A stretch of DNA of 64,000 bases from an uncultured Pseudomonadales bacterium (lineage in GTDB: Bacteria; Pseudomonadota; Gammaproteobacteria; Pseudomonadales; Cellvibrionaceae), in the NCBI GenBank assembly GCA_947494095.1, contig CANLTI010000005.1, forward strand, positions 1 to 64,000, given 5' to 3'. Within the stretch, counting starts at the first letter, position 1. Each line of letters starts with the position of its first letter. Below the pieces are notes generated by a model. It did no database searches and was not told the DNA's origin. It was given only the letters and a program-made list of their open reading frames with translations. The position numbers and the translations under genes were made by a program. Below are positions 1 to 7,799 of the stretch, one piece after another.

Positions 1-66
1 CAAGGCCTTAGAAGGCAGGATGCCGACTAGAGCTACAGGGAAGTACTTGCCGCGTGCCTTGAATGG
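1..66. repeat. Possible palindromic intergenic repeat fragment
   Basis: The first bases of the window are non-coding and carry an inverted motif: CAAGGC at the left edge matches GCCTTG near position 56-61. This looks like the GC-rich palindromic intergenic repeats common in gammaproteobacteria. No second copy was found in this window, so the repeat status is a guess. Confidence 0.2.
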
Positions 67-114
67 GTGACGCGGGTTGCGCCCCGACCCAAACCCAAAC
101 CCAAACCAGCCCAA

Positions 115-1131
115 CTACCCCACAACCGCCCAAGCGCCCGTTTTAATACTCTCAAAAGCGGCATCAATAACAGCCATATTGGCCACCGAGTCATTAAGAC
201 TAATGGCCGGTTGCGTGTTTGTATTAATGGCTTGCACAAAGGCTTCGAGCATAAGCTGATAATGATCAACCTGGCTGCCAAAGGTAAATGCTTGCTCTTC
301 ATCGTCGGTGATTAACGCAATACTGCGCTCATCATCTGCATCACAATAAAACGGGTGCGTCATTACAATGCGGCCTTTGCTGCCCTCGATAGTAACGCTT
401 TGATTACGCTGCGTTTTGGTGCCGACCATAACGGTGGCACTTACCCCATCAAAATCCATTAAACAATGAGCGATATCATCTACTGCAAACTCTGGGTGCA
501 TAACCGCACGCGCAACAACTTTGCTGGGTTCGCGGGCCAGTATCATGCGCGCCACCGAAATACCATAACTACCAATATCCATTAACGCGCCGCCACCGGC
601 TGCCGGATTGTTGCGAATATTGGCAGGGTCTGTATTGCAATAACAAAATTGGCTAGCCACACTTTGAATAACCCCAAGCTCGCCGTCGTTAATCCAGCGC
701 TGTACCTGCTGCCACTGAGGGTGAAAGCGGTACATAAACGCCTCCATCACTTTAAGCGCTGGCTTTTGCCCACTGGCATCGGCTAAACGCTTGGCATCTG
801 CCGCATTTAAAGCCAGTGGTTTTTCACACAATACATGCTTGCCCGCAGCCAGCGCTTTTAATGATAGCTCGACATGCAAATCATTAGGTAACGGGTTATA
901 AATAATATCAACATCGGGGTGGTTAATGAGTGCGTCGTAGCCCTCTACAGCTTGGATTGTGTGCGCAGTACTGGCGCCCTCTAATGACTGAATATACCCC
1001 TGCGCTTTAGTTAAGCTGCGCGATGCCACCCCCCAACATTGCAAACCCTCAACGCGGCCCATAGCGGGGATAATATGTGTTTTTGCAATTTTAGCAGCGC
1101 CTAACACGCCAACATTTAATAACTTACTCAT
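115..1131 (-). CDS. Gfo/Idh/MocA family NAD(P)-dependent oxidoreductase
   Basis: This 338-residue protein is probably a soluble NAD(P)-dependent sugar or polyol dehydrogenase. The N-terminus has a Rossmann dinucleotide-binding loop (GVLGAAKIAK, about residues 8-17). The family Glu-Lys-Pro motif sits in CEKPLAL near residue 100, followed by the beta-sheet C-terminal domain typical of glucose-fructose oxidoreductase-like enzymes. Length is normal for the family. The gene ends close to the left window edge and is divergent from rep, so it appears to be transcribed alone. The substrate cannot be told from sequence; in carbohydrate-degrading marine bacteria these enzymes often act on plant or algal sugar derivatives. 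Confidence 0.85.
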   Translation of the reverse strand: MSKLLNVGVLGAAKIAKTHIIPAMGRVEGLQCWGVASRSLTKAQGYIQSLEGASTAHTIQAVEGYDALINHPDVDIIYNPLPNDLHVELSLKALAAGKHVLCEKPLALNAADAKRLADASGQKPALKVMEAFMYRFHPQWQQVQRWINDGELGVIQSVASQFCYCNTDPANIRNNPAAGGGALMDIGSYGISVARMILAREPSKVVARAVMHPEFAVDDIAHCLMDFDGVSATVMVGTKTQRNQSVTIEGSKGRIVMTHPFYCDADDERSIALITDDEEQAFTFGSQVDHYQLMLEAFVQAINTNTQPAISLNDSVANMAVIDAAFESIKTGAWAVVG

Positions 1132-1213
1132 TGTTGCTCTACCTTTATTTGCCTTGATGAGGTCTTAGTTAGATCTTAATGTGTCTATGATTGCGTCTTT
1201 TTTGTGACTTTAG

Positions 1214-1258
1214 AGACTGTAACAACATAGACTGTAGCAACATAGACAGTAACAATGT
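1214..1258. repeat. Three 15-bp tandem direct repeats
   Basis: Units AGACTGTAACAACAT (1214-1228), AGACTGTAGCAACAT (1229-1243) and AGACAGTAACAATGT (1244-1258) follow each other without a gap. They are non-coding and could be iterons for a regulator or simple slippage repeats. Confidence 0.7.
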
Positions 1259-1424
1259 GAACCCTATGCGCACAAGGCGCCGGTGGGCAAGTGTACATGG
1301 CAATGCTGTATCAAACACTGTGCTCAAATACTGCATTTAAAAATGCACGTAAAAACACATGCGCAGTAGCACTGGCTAAGCGCCGCGTAAAGCCAAAATA
1401 ACGCATCAAAAAGCTTTCGATTTA

Positions 1425-1433
1425 TGGTATAAA
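1425..1433 (+). promoter_or_regulatory. Candidate extended -10 promoter of rep
   Basis: TGGTATAAA is an extended -10 element about 32 bp before the rep start codon. No good -35 hexamer is seen 16-18 bp upstream, which is tolerable for an extended -10 promoter. It is called by motif only. Confidence 0.4.
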
Positions 1434-1464
1434 TAGCACCCATTTTTAGCCTATTGTAGTCACT

Positions 1465-3489
1465 ATGGCCACCAAACTTAACCCCCGCCAAAGTCAGGCC
1501 GTGCACTATATTGCCGGGCCTTGTTTAGTTCTTGCTGGCGCTGGCTCGGGCAAAACCAGTGTTATTACACGCAAAATTGCTTACCTTATTGAGCAATGCG
1601 GTATGAGCGCGCGCAATATTGCCGCCGTCACCTTTACCAACAAAGCCGCCCGCGAAATGAAAGAGCGTGTGAGCAAGCTCGTTAAAGGCAAAGCGGCGCG
1701 TGGCTTGACTGTATCGACCTTTCACAACCTTGGCATGAACATTATCCGCAAAGAGCATAAAACATTAGGCCTTAAAAATGGATTTTCTATTTTTGATGCT
1801 GAAGATGCCAAAGGCTTGCTTAAAGAAATCATGCTCAAACAAAATGAGCTCGACACCGACAATGTTGATATGGTGCAAAGTGAAATATCAAACTTTAAAA
1901 GCGCCATGATCACCCCGCAAGAGGTCATTAGCAAAGCCGATAACCCCCTTGAGCTCCATATTGCGCATGTTTTTGAGCGCTACAACCAAGCGTTGCAAGC
2001 GTATAACGCCGTTGATTTTGATGATTTAATTTGCCTGCCCGTTAAACTATTTAATGAGCACGAGACTATTCTTGAGCGCTGGCAGCATAAGCTGCGCTAT
2101 TTATTGGTAGATGAATACCAAGACACCAACGAAAGTCAGTATCAGCTCGTCAAGTTTTTAGTGGGCGATAGAGGCGGCTTAACCGTGGTGGGTGATGACG
2201 ACCAAAGCATTTATGCTTGGCGTGGCGCAAGGCCCGAAAACTTAAGCTTGCTCAAACAAGACTTCCCCACACTAGAGGTGATTAAGCTTGAGCAAAACTA
2301 TCGTTCGACAGCGCGTATTTTACGCGTAGCCAATGCCGTTATTAGCCATAACCCGCACGAATTTACTAAAACGCTATGGAGCGACTTTGGCCTAGGCGAC
2401 CCACTACGTTTAATACGCTGCCCCACCGATGATGCCGAAGGCGAGCGTGTTGCGATGGAGATACTTAACCAAAAAATGCGCCGAGGGTTAAGCTTTAAAG
2501 ATTTTGCCATTTTATACCGTGGTAATCATCAAAGCCGCATTCTTGAAATTAAACTACAACAAAATCAAATCCCTTATACGATTAGTGGCGGCACGAGTTT
2601 TTTTTCGCGTACCGAAATTAAAGATATTATGGCGTACTTGCGTTTATTGGTTAACGCCGATGATGACAATGCCTTTTTGCGTGTTATTAATACACCGCGC
2701 AGGCAAATTGGCACATCCACTTTAGAGTCTTTAGGGCGCTATGCCACCGAGCGTGAAATTGGTTTATTAACCGCTTGCGACGAAATGGGCTTACAAACGG
2801 TGGTACCTGAAAAAGGCTTAGCCCGCTTGCGAGAATTTTCGGGCTGGTTAAACCGTGTCCGCAATAACTGCCATAGCAATAACCCCGTTGATGCCATGCG
2901 TGAAATGATTGGTGATATCGATTATGAAAGCTGGCTATTCCAAAATGCAAGCAGCGCAAAAGTGGCCGAAAAGCGCATGCAGAATGTTCATTATTTAATG
3001 GACAACATCGCCAATGCTATTGCCCGCGATGATGATGCCCAAGACAACGAGCAATATGTTAAAAATGCGATCGCCAAATTATTGTTAATGGATTTAATGG
3101 AGCGACAAGAGGACGAAGACGAAGGTGATAAAGTCCAACTAATGACTTTGCATGCCAGCAAGGGCTTGGAGTTTCCGCATGTTTTTTTGGTGGGCATGGA
3201 AGAAGAGATACTGCCGCACCGCAATAGCATTGATGAAGATAATATCGAAGAGGAGCGCCGCTTAGCGTATGTAGGGATTACCCGCGCACAAAAAACCTTA
3301 ACCATGACCTTAAGCGCTAGCCGCAAACAATTTGGCGAAAAAATAGAAACCTCACCAAGCCGCTTTATTGAAGAAATTCCTGAAGAAGATTTAGAGTTAG
3401 AAGGCTTTGGCCAAGCCAGTGCCGCGCAAGTACAACAAAAAGCGAGTGAGACAGTGAGCAATATTTTTAAAATGTTTGATGACGATTAG
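1465..3489 (+). CDS. rep: ATP-dependent DNA helicase Rep (UvrD/Rep, SF1)
   Basis: This is a 3'-5' DNA helicase that helps replication forks pass bound proteins and restart. At 674 residues it has Rep size. All SF1A motifs are visible: Walker A in LAGAGSGKT near residue 24, VDEYQDTN (motif II), VGDDDQSIYAWRGA (motif III), QNYRS (motif IV), LMTLHASKGLEF (motif V) and YVGITRAQ (motif VI). Rep is favoured over UvrD by the length and the overall pattern, not by a search. It is monocistronic, with the bidirectional terminator at 3555-3582 downstream. Confidence 0.93.
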   Translation: MATKLNPRQSQAVHYIAGPCLVLAGAGSGKTSVITRKIAYLIEQCGMSARNIAAVTFTNKAAREMKERVSKLVKGKAARGLTVSTFHNLGMNIIRKEHKTLGLKNGFSIFDAEDAKGLLKEIMLKQNELDTDNVDMVQSEISNFKSAMITPQEVISKADNPLELHIAHVFERYNQALQAYNAVDFDDLICLPVKLFNEHETILERWQHKLRYLLVDEYQDTNESQYQLVKFLVGDRGGLTVVGDDDQSIYAWRGARPENLSLLKQDFPTLEVIKLEQNYRSTARILRVANAVISHNPHEFTKTLWSDFGLGDPLRLIRCPTDDAEGERVAMEILNQKMRRGLSFKDFAILYRGNHQSRILEIKLQQNQIPYTISGGTSFFSRTEIKDIMAYLRLLVNADDDNAFLRVINTPRRQIGTSTLESLGRYATEREIGLLTACDEMGLQTVVPEKGLARLREFSGWLNRVRNNCHSNNPVDAMREMIGDIDYESWLFQNASSAKVAEKRMQNVHYLMDNIANAIARDDDAQDNEQYVKNAIAKLLLMDLMERQEDEDEGDKVQLMTLHASKGLEFPHVFLVGMEEEILPHRNSIDEDNIEEERRLAYVGITRAQKTLTMTLSASRKQFGEKIETSPSRFIEEIPEEDLELEGFGQASAAQVQQKASETVSNIFKMFDDD

Positions 3490-3554
3490 TGTTTACCTAT
3501 AAAAAATATAAAGCCACACACAATAGTACATATTAAAAGCACGCACAAAAAACA

Positions 3555-3582
3555 AAAAAGCCCAGCACATGCTGGGCTTTTT
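3555..3582. terminator. Bidirectional Rho-independent terminator (rep / rhodanese)
   Basis: A 12-bp perfect stem, AAAAAGCCCAGC paired with GCTGGGCTTTTT, encloses the 4-nt loop ACAT. The flanking A and T runs give a U-tract on both strands, so it can end rep from the left and the rhodanese gene from the right. Confidence 0.9.
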
Positions 3583-3601
3583 AATCTCGCGTTACTTTGC
3601 A

Positions 3602-3967
3602 TTAACGCGACATAATTTCTTCGTAGCCACCCTCGTTAATAACGTTGGTATAGCCCATTGCGGTTAATGCTTCTTTGGCCACCTCTGAGCGACGACCCGA
3701 GCGGCAATAAACACGAATGTCGGCTGTTTTATCTGAGGTAACCGAGGCTATATGGTCGGTGATGACTTCGTAAGGAATTAATACCGAACCCTTTACATTT
3801 CCGCCGGCAAATTCTTCTTGCGTGCGCACATCAATCCAGTAAGTCATTTTTTCTCCTGCATAGGCATTATATTGTGATACAAACAGCGCGCTTAATATAA
3901 GAGCAAGCATCGCTATGTAGTGGGTGGTACGCAACATGATAGGTTGCACATTGATAACACGGGTCAT
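3602..3967 (-). CDS. Periplasmic rhodanese-like sulfurtransferase
   Basis: This is a single-domain rhodanese of 121 residues with an N-terminal signal peptide (hydrophobic stretch about residues 17-32, ending near NAYA), so it is probably periplasmic like PspE. The active-site loop is CRSGRRSE, with the catalytic cysteine and two arginines. Expected activity is transfer of sulfane sulfur to thiol acceptors. The start at 3967 was chosen because AGAGG lies about 7 nt upstream. An internal ATG at 3937 would also leave a full signal peptide. It converges with rep on a shared terminator. Confidence 0.85.
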   Translation of the reverse strand: MTRVINVQPIMLRTTHYIAMLALILSALFVSQYNAYAGEKMTYWIDVRTQEEFAGGNVKGSVLIPYEVITDHIASVTSDKTADIRVYCRSGRRSEVAKEALTAMGYTNVINEGGYEEIMSR

Positions 3968-4001
3968 AATAACCTCTTCTCGGTGTTTTTACGATTAACC
4001 T

Positions 4002-5681
4002 TTAGCCCGCATTAAGATCGCTAGGCCACTCAAATACCTCACCGCGACACGGCTCTATCACAGCTTGAGTCAATGCTTTGTGCGGCAAAGTCGAAAGTCT
4101 AACAGCTTCTGCTTGGGCTGTGTTGTCTGGCTTATGGATACCGGTATTAATACGGCCGCTAGCATCAACCGATTGGCGCCACGACAAAAGGGCCAACTTG
4201 GGCGAGCGCCAATAGCTTTCTAACCACACATTCGAGCAGGCCTCGGTTAACAGCACGCCATGACCGGCTTTGGGTGCTTGCACTAATAGGCCGCCATATT
4301 GTTGCGCCAATGCCTGAGCGCTCGCAATAGGTGTCACAGGATCTAGCCCGCCACTCATCACAACCACTGGCAAACGCTGAGTAATACGAGGCGGAGGCCG
4401 CCATTGGGTTGGCGCATTGGTCAATTCACAAACGCTACGCTGCGCACCTGGGGTTAAAAAGCGTTGCCATTGTGGTGGCGGGGTTAATACACTCAAGTCA
4501 TCATCGGCACTTATAGCGTTATCATTACACTGTGTTAGCCAGTAAAGCCAAGGGTTTGCTTTGGGGCCATAACTAGACTCTAAAATATGCGCCAAAGCGG
4601 GGTACGGTGAGACAGCAGATGACTGAGGCGTATCGGGATGCGCTAATGCCAACAATAATTGCGCCGCTTGCGGATACGCGGCAGGGTCATACAATAACGC
4701 AAAAAACATATGAGCAAAGGTTTCGGCACCTATTACAGCGGTATATTGGTAACCCTCTAGCTTAAACCTGACCGTAATGGGGCTTTTATCTAACCGCGCA
4801 ATAACAGTATCAAACACCGCCGCCATTGGCCTACCCCCTGCGCAACTGGCCTGCTCGTCACACACCACAAAAAACCGCTCAAGCCCCTGCCACCAATAGC
4901 GCTGATGATGCGCCAAACTTTTTGTTTGCCAGCTATAAGGCGAGTCGAGCAACAAGCTTTGCGTATGCTCAGGCGCCAAGGCCGCCAACCACTGCGCGAC
5001 ACGGCTACCATAAGATACGCTCAAAACATGCCAAGCGGAGTACTCTAGGGCCACCAGCGCCCCCAAAATATCGCGTGCATTTTGCTCGCTATTAAATGCT
5101 TGAAAGCTTTGCCCAGCCAATTGTTGGCGCCAGCGGTCAACACACAACTGTAACTGGCGATACTCATCACTCTGGCTGGCCGGTGCTGCTACCTCGATCA
5201 ACTGATTCAACGACCACAAACGATAAGCGTCGCATTCAAAATACCCCCACGCGCCTTCGTTGCCTCGGCTGTCCCACACAATTAACGGCCGCTTTATAGG
5301 GTTATCTAATAACCAATAACGCCAACGCTCTAGCTTTATACCTTGAGTATTGCCCCCTTCACCTGGGCCGCCGGCCATAAACACCACAGGTGCGGCATTA
5401 GGCGGTGCGCTCTGTGGGGTTAAAATAGCGAATGCAATGTACACACTGGCTGCGCCCGCACCCGCTGCCGCCTGGGTATTGGGGTAATAACGGCCGCAAC
5501 GGCTGGCCACTAATGCATGATCAACGCCATCACAGGCTCGCCACACAATAGGCGTTAAAGTCGAGCGCAGCTGAGCCGGTGGGCCATCACAAGCCATTAG
5601 TAAAGTGATTAATACAGCTATACACGCAACCGGTATTAAACCGAGTACGTAAAGCCGTAATCGGCGTATAGGTTGGCCCAT
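4002..5681 (-). CDS. Alpha/beta-hydrolase lipoprotein, tripeptidyl-aminopeptidase-like (S33)
   Basis: This is an exported alpha/beta-hydrolase of about 559 residues, probably a lipoprotein: hydrophobic stretch VLGLIPVACIAVL followed by lipobox LMAC. The nucleophile serine lies in SVSYGS, a variant of GxSxG with Ser at the first position. The acid is in SGGLDPVTP and the histidine in KAGHGVLL, the layout of TAP-like S33 peptidases. Expected role is trimming N-terminal residues of peptides, though family members can also be esterases. The reading frame extends to 5735, overlapping the upstream gene by 31 bp; I prefer the internal ATG at 5681 or GTG at 5708. It is the last gene of the trmH / pseudouridine synthase run. 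Confidence 0.8.
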   Translation of the reverse strand: MGQPIRRLRLYVLGLIPVACIAVLITLLMACDGPPAQLRSTLTPIVWRACDGVDHALVASRCGRYYPNTQAAAGAGAASVYIAFAILTPQSAPPNAAPVVFMAGGPGEGGNTQGIKLERWRYWLLDNPIKRPLIVWDSRGNEGAWGYFECDAYRLWSLNQLIEVAAPASQSDEYRQLQLCVDRWRQQLAGQSFQAFNSEQNARDILGALVALEYSAWHVLSVSYGSRVAQWLAALAPEHTQSLLLDSPYSWQTKSLAHHQRYWWQGLERFFVVCDEQASCAGGRPMAAVFDTVIARLDKSPITVRFKLEGYQYTAVIGAETFAHMFFALLYDPAAYPQAAQLLLALAHPDTPQSSAVSPYPALAHILESSYGPKANPWLYWLTQCNDNAISADDDLSVLTPPPQWQRFLTPGAQRSVCELTNAPTQWRPPPRITQRLPVVVMSGGLDPVTPIASAQALAQQYGGLLVQAPKAGHGVLLTEACSNVWLESYWRSPKLALLSWRQSVDASGRINTGIHKPDNTAQAEAVRLSTLPHKALTQAVIEPCRGEVFEWPSDLNAG

Positions 5682-5704
5682 TAAACCGCCAACAAGGGTT
5701 AAGC

Positions 5705-6457
5705 TCACAACCCCTTTGGCCATGCTTGCGCCCACACATCACCCAGCGCTGCCAAGCGCTGCTGCGCCTGTACGCCCATAAAATGTGTGCCGCACACAGG
5801 CTTAACCTCAAAGGCGTAATCAGCTTTGCCTAGGGTAAATTTTATGGCCAAAGCGTGCAAATACAAGCGATCGGCCGGCGCCCCGCCGTAGCGCTTATCG
5901 CCCAAAATAGGCGCGCTCCAACTTTTTAACGCCACCCGCAACTGGTGCGTTTTGCCGCTTTTAGGGCGTAGTAGCCACAACCTAGGCTCGCTCTCGCTGC
6001 CAAAACTCAAGGCATAGGTGACGGCGGGATTGTGCTGGCTATGCAGTAGCTTATAGCTCCCACCACGCGCTTTTTGCATATCGCCTTTGATCCAGCCCTG
6101 CTTCTTTTTAGCTTTTGCCGTGGTTAAAGCCAAGTACACTTTTTGTACGCGCTGCTCGGCAAAGGCTTGGCACAATGCGCGGTTGGCGGCGCTTGTTTTG
6201 GCAAACACCACCAACCCCGAGGTTGCTAAATCTAAGCGATGCACAGGGTGAATAGCCTCGCTGCCAAAATGCGCACGCACAGCATCGAGCAGCGTAGGCT
6301 CATCATGCGCATGCACCGCCATATTGACCGGTTTATTCACCACCACAAAATCACTGTGATCAAAGACAATATCCATTTTAGAGACGGCTTGAAGGGTTGT
6401 TTTAGGGACTGCTTGAGAAGCAGTTTTAGGGACTGTTTGAGCGGTTGTTTCAGGCAT
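5705..6457 (-). CDS. RluA-family pseudouridine synthase (TIGR01621-like)
   Basis: This 250-residue protein isomerises uridine to pseudouridine in RNA. The catalytic motif HRLDLATSGL, with the essential aspartate, lies near residue 72. It lacks an S4 domain and matches the short RluA-like group often called TIGR01621 or Rsu-like. The first 27 residues are an odd low-complexity stretch with three PKT/AVPK-like repeats. An internal Met at 6376 (MDIVFDHSD) could be the true start, but ATG 6457 overlaps the trmH stop codon (TAATG), which favours coupling at 6457. The target base is unknown. Confidence 0.85.
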   Translation of the reverse strand: MPETTAQTVPKTASQAVPKTTLQAVSKMDIVFDHSDFVVVNKPVNMAVHAHDEPTLLDAVRAHFGSEAIHPVHRLDLATSGLVVFAKTSAANRALCQAFAEQRVQKVYLALTTAKAKKKQGWIKGDMQKARGGSYKLLHSQHNPAVTYALSFGSESEPRLWLLRPKSGKTHQLRVALKSWSAPILGDKRYGGAPADRLYLHALAIKFTLGKADYAFEVKPVCGTHFMGVQAQQRLAALGDVWAQAWPKGL

Positions 6458-7158
6458 TAGTCAGTCGTCACTTTAGTATTGCCCGCTTTAACCGCACTAT
6501 GCCAGCCCACAGGGTCGGCAATTTCGCCATCGGGTGCCATTGGCGGGTAAGGCAGGCCGCGCTCATCGCAAAACCCCGCTACCTGCGGGTGCGCCCACCG
6601 AAAAAACAACGCATCGTAAGTGGCTTGAGGTAGCCTAGGCTGATCGAGCATGCCTGCCTTACGCCGCTGCTCGAGCGCCTCATTTAAAATAATCGCTGCC
6701 GCCACCGAAACATTCAACGACTCGACCATGCCCACCATAGGGATGGTCACAAACACATCGGTCATGGCGCGTGCGGTATCGCTAATGCCAACTTTTTCAT
6801 TGCCCATAACCAGCGCGGTAGGCTGAGTAAAATCGACCTCGCGATAATCGCACGCCGATGGCTCAAGTGCCGTACTGACTATTTGAAACCCTTGGCTTTT
6901 GAGGTCTTCTAAGGGGGTAGCGAGTGTTGGGCATAGCTCAACATCGACCCACTTGGTGGTGCCTAATGCCGTGCCGCGGTAAGGATGGTAGCCAGCCTCA
7001 GGGGCAACCGCGTAAATTTTAGGCACACCTACAGCGTCACAGGTCCTAACGATGGCTGCCATATTGCGTCCTTTGTGGATCTCATCGGCAACCACGGTTA
7101 AATCGGGCTGTCGCACATCCAAAACTGAACAAATTTTTGCATGCCGTTCAGGTGTCAT
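6457..7158 (-). CDS. trmH: tRNA (guanosine(18)-2'-O)-methyltransferase TrmH
   Basis: This is a SPOUT-class methyltransferase that 2'-O-methylates G18 in the tRNA D-loop using SAM. Family motifs are present: NMAAIVRTCDAVG (motif 1, with the catalytic Arg), LVMGNEKVGISD (motif 2) and the knot motif MVESLNVSVAAA (motif 3). The 233-residue length fits TrmH with its C-terminal extension. It is the first gene of an operon with the pseudouridine synthase (1-nt overlap) and the hydrolase. A MITE-like element lies only 27 bp upstream and probably carries or displaces the promoter. Confidence 0.9.
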   Translation of the reverse strand: MTPERHAKICSVLDVRQPDLTVVADEIHKGRNMAAIVRTCDAVGVPKIYAVAPEAGYHPYRGTALGTTKWVDVELCPTLATPLEDLKSQGFQIVSTALEPSACDYREVDFTQPTALVMGNEKVGISDTARAMTDVFVTIPMVGMVESLNVSVAAAIILNEALEQRRKAGMLDQPRLPQATYDALFFRWAHPQVAGFCDERGLPYPPMAPDGEIADPVGWHSAVKAGNTKVTTD

Positions 7159-7177
7159 ATTCTCTCCTATGAGCTTG

Positions 7178-7462
7178 GTATATTGCTAACTATTCAGCTC
7201 AGCTGATAAGCCTCACCTAATAGAGTGCTGATGGATTATTTTCTGGGCATTTAAGCGCCGGGCCTTGCGGGAAAACAAGGGTTAGGCAGCGCACCTGCAT
7301 AGGAATATGCAAGAGTAGACTTTGCACCGGCATAAGGATATGCAAGAGTAGACTTGGCAGGAGCACAAAGTCGAGGAGCACAAAGTCGCAGATGGCTTGA
7401 GCGGTCCAGTCAATGATTCATTAGCGCCCAATTTCGGTAACTCTGAATAGTTACGTATATTG
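7178..7462. mobile_element. MITE-like element, copy A, with 8-bp target duplication
   Basis: The element proper spans 7186-7454 (269 bp). Its ends are inverted repeats, TAACTATTCAG (7187-7197) and CTGAATAGTTA (7443-7453). It is flanked by the exact 8-bp direct repeat GTATATTG (7178-7185 and 7455-7462). It has no coding capacity. On the minus strand it aligns end to end with copy B at 39701-39862, apart from an internal tandem-repeat insertion. The transposase that moves it is not in this window. Confidence 0.85.
7291..7388. repeat. Tandem repeats inside MITE copy A
   Basis: Two 33-bp units (7291-7323 and 7324-7356) differ at a few positions and are followed by two identical 15-bp units AGGAGCACAAAGTCG (7359-7373 and 7374-7388). 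This block is absent from copy B and accounts for the length difference between the two copies. Confidence 0.8.
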
Positions 7463-7493
7463 TTAAAAAAACACTTGCTAAGTATTAAAAACT

Positions 7494-7517
7494 AACAGCC
7501 AATTACCGGCTGTTTTT
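7494..7517 (+). terminator. Terminator-like hairpin in phoH upstream region
   Basis: The stem AACAGCC / GGCTGTT with a 7-nt loop is followed by a T-run on the plus strand. No gene lies immediately upstream on that strand, so it may end an unannotated small transcript, be a phoH leader attenuator, or be a remnant of a lost gene. Confidence 0.5.
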
Positions 7518-7525
7518 AGCCAAAA

Positions 7526-7550
7526 GTTACCCACAGATTCTGTTGATAAC
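7526..7550. promoter_or_regulatory. Pair of DnaA-box-like motifs
   Basis: GTTACCCACAG and TGTTGATAAC are inverted near-matches to the DnaA box TTATCCACA (one or two mismatches each), separated by a few bases. They could bind DnaA upstream of phoH. A replication origin is unlikely because no dnaA/dnaN or AT-rich unwinding cluster is nearby. Confidence 0.3.
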
Positions 7551-7799
7551 TGTGTGCAAAGCCTTGCCCTAATGTCATCTAACACCGGATTTACAGGGCT
7601 AGCACGCAACTGTACGTTTTTTGATCAGCGCTATTTGTCGTAGCGAGCATTCTACGCAAAAGACTTGCGTGGGGCTAATTTTTGCTGCTTTTTCTTCGTT
7701 TTTTTTGTGAGATTGTCAATTACACACCATGGTTTTGGGGCATTACTAAAAAGCGTTTTTCAGGCACTTGAAAATGGGTTAATCTAGACGTTCACTTAT

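Larger units (their letters stand above)
1132..1464. other. Divergent intergenic region between oxidoreductase gene and rep
   Basis: This 333-bp spacer holds three 15-bp tandem repeats (1214-1258), a perfect AT-rich 16-bp palindrome TGCATTTAAAAATGCA (1332-1347) that could be an operator, and a probable extended -10 promoter for rep near 1425-1433. No additional gene is seen. Confidence 0.6.
7159..7799. other. Non-coding spacer between trmH and phoH
   Basis: This 641-bp divergent spacer contains a MITE-like insertion (7178-7462 with its target duplication), a U-tract hairpin (7494-7517) and a pair of DnaA-box-like motifs (7526-7550). The remainder is AT-rich upstream sequence of phoH without a clear promoter. 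miaB, which often precedes phoH in gammaproteobacteria, is absent here. Confidence 0.6.

Noticed and set aside
7291-7388. Short repeats that could be a two-unit CRISPR
   Set aside because: Units are adjacent without spacers and lie inside a MITE.
7520-7560. Replication origin
   Set aside because: There are only two imperfect DnaA-like boxes, and no dnaA, dnaN, gyrB or AT-rich unwinding region.
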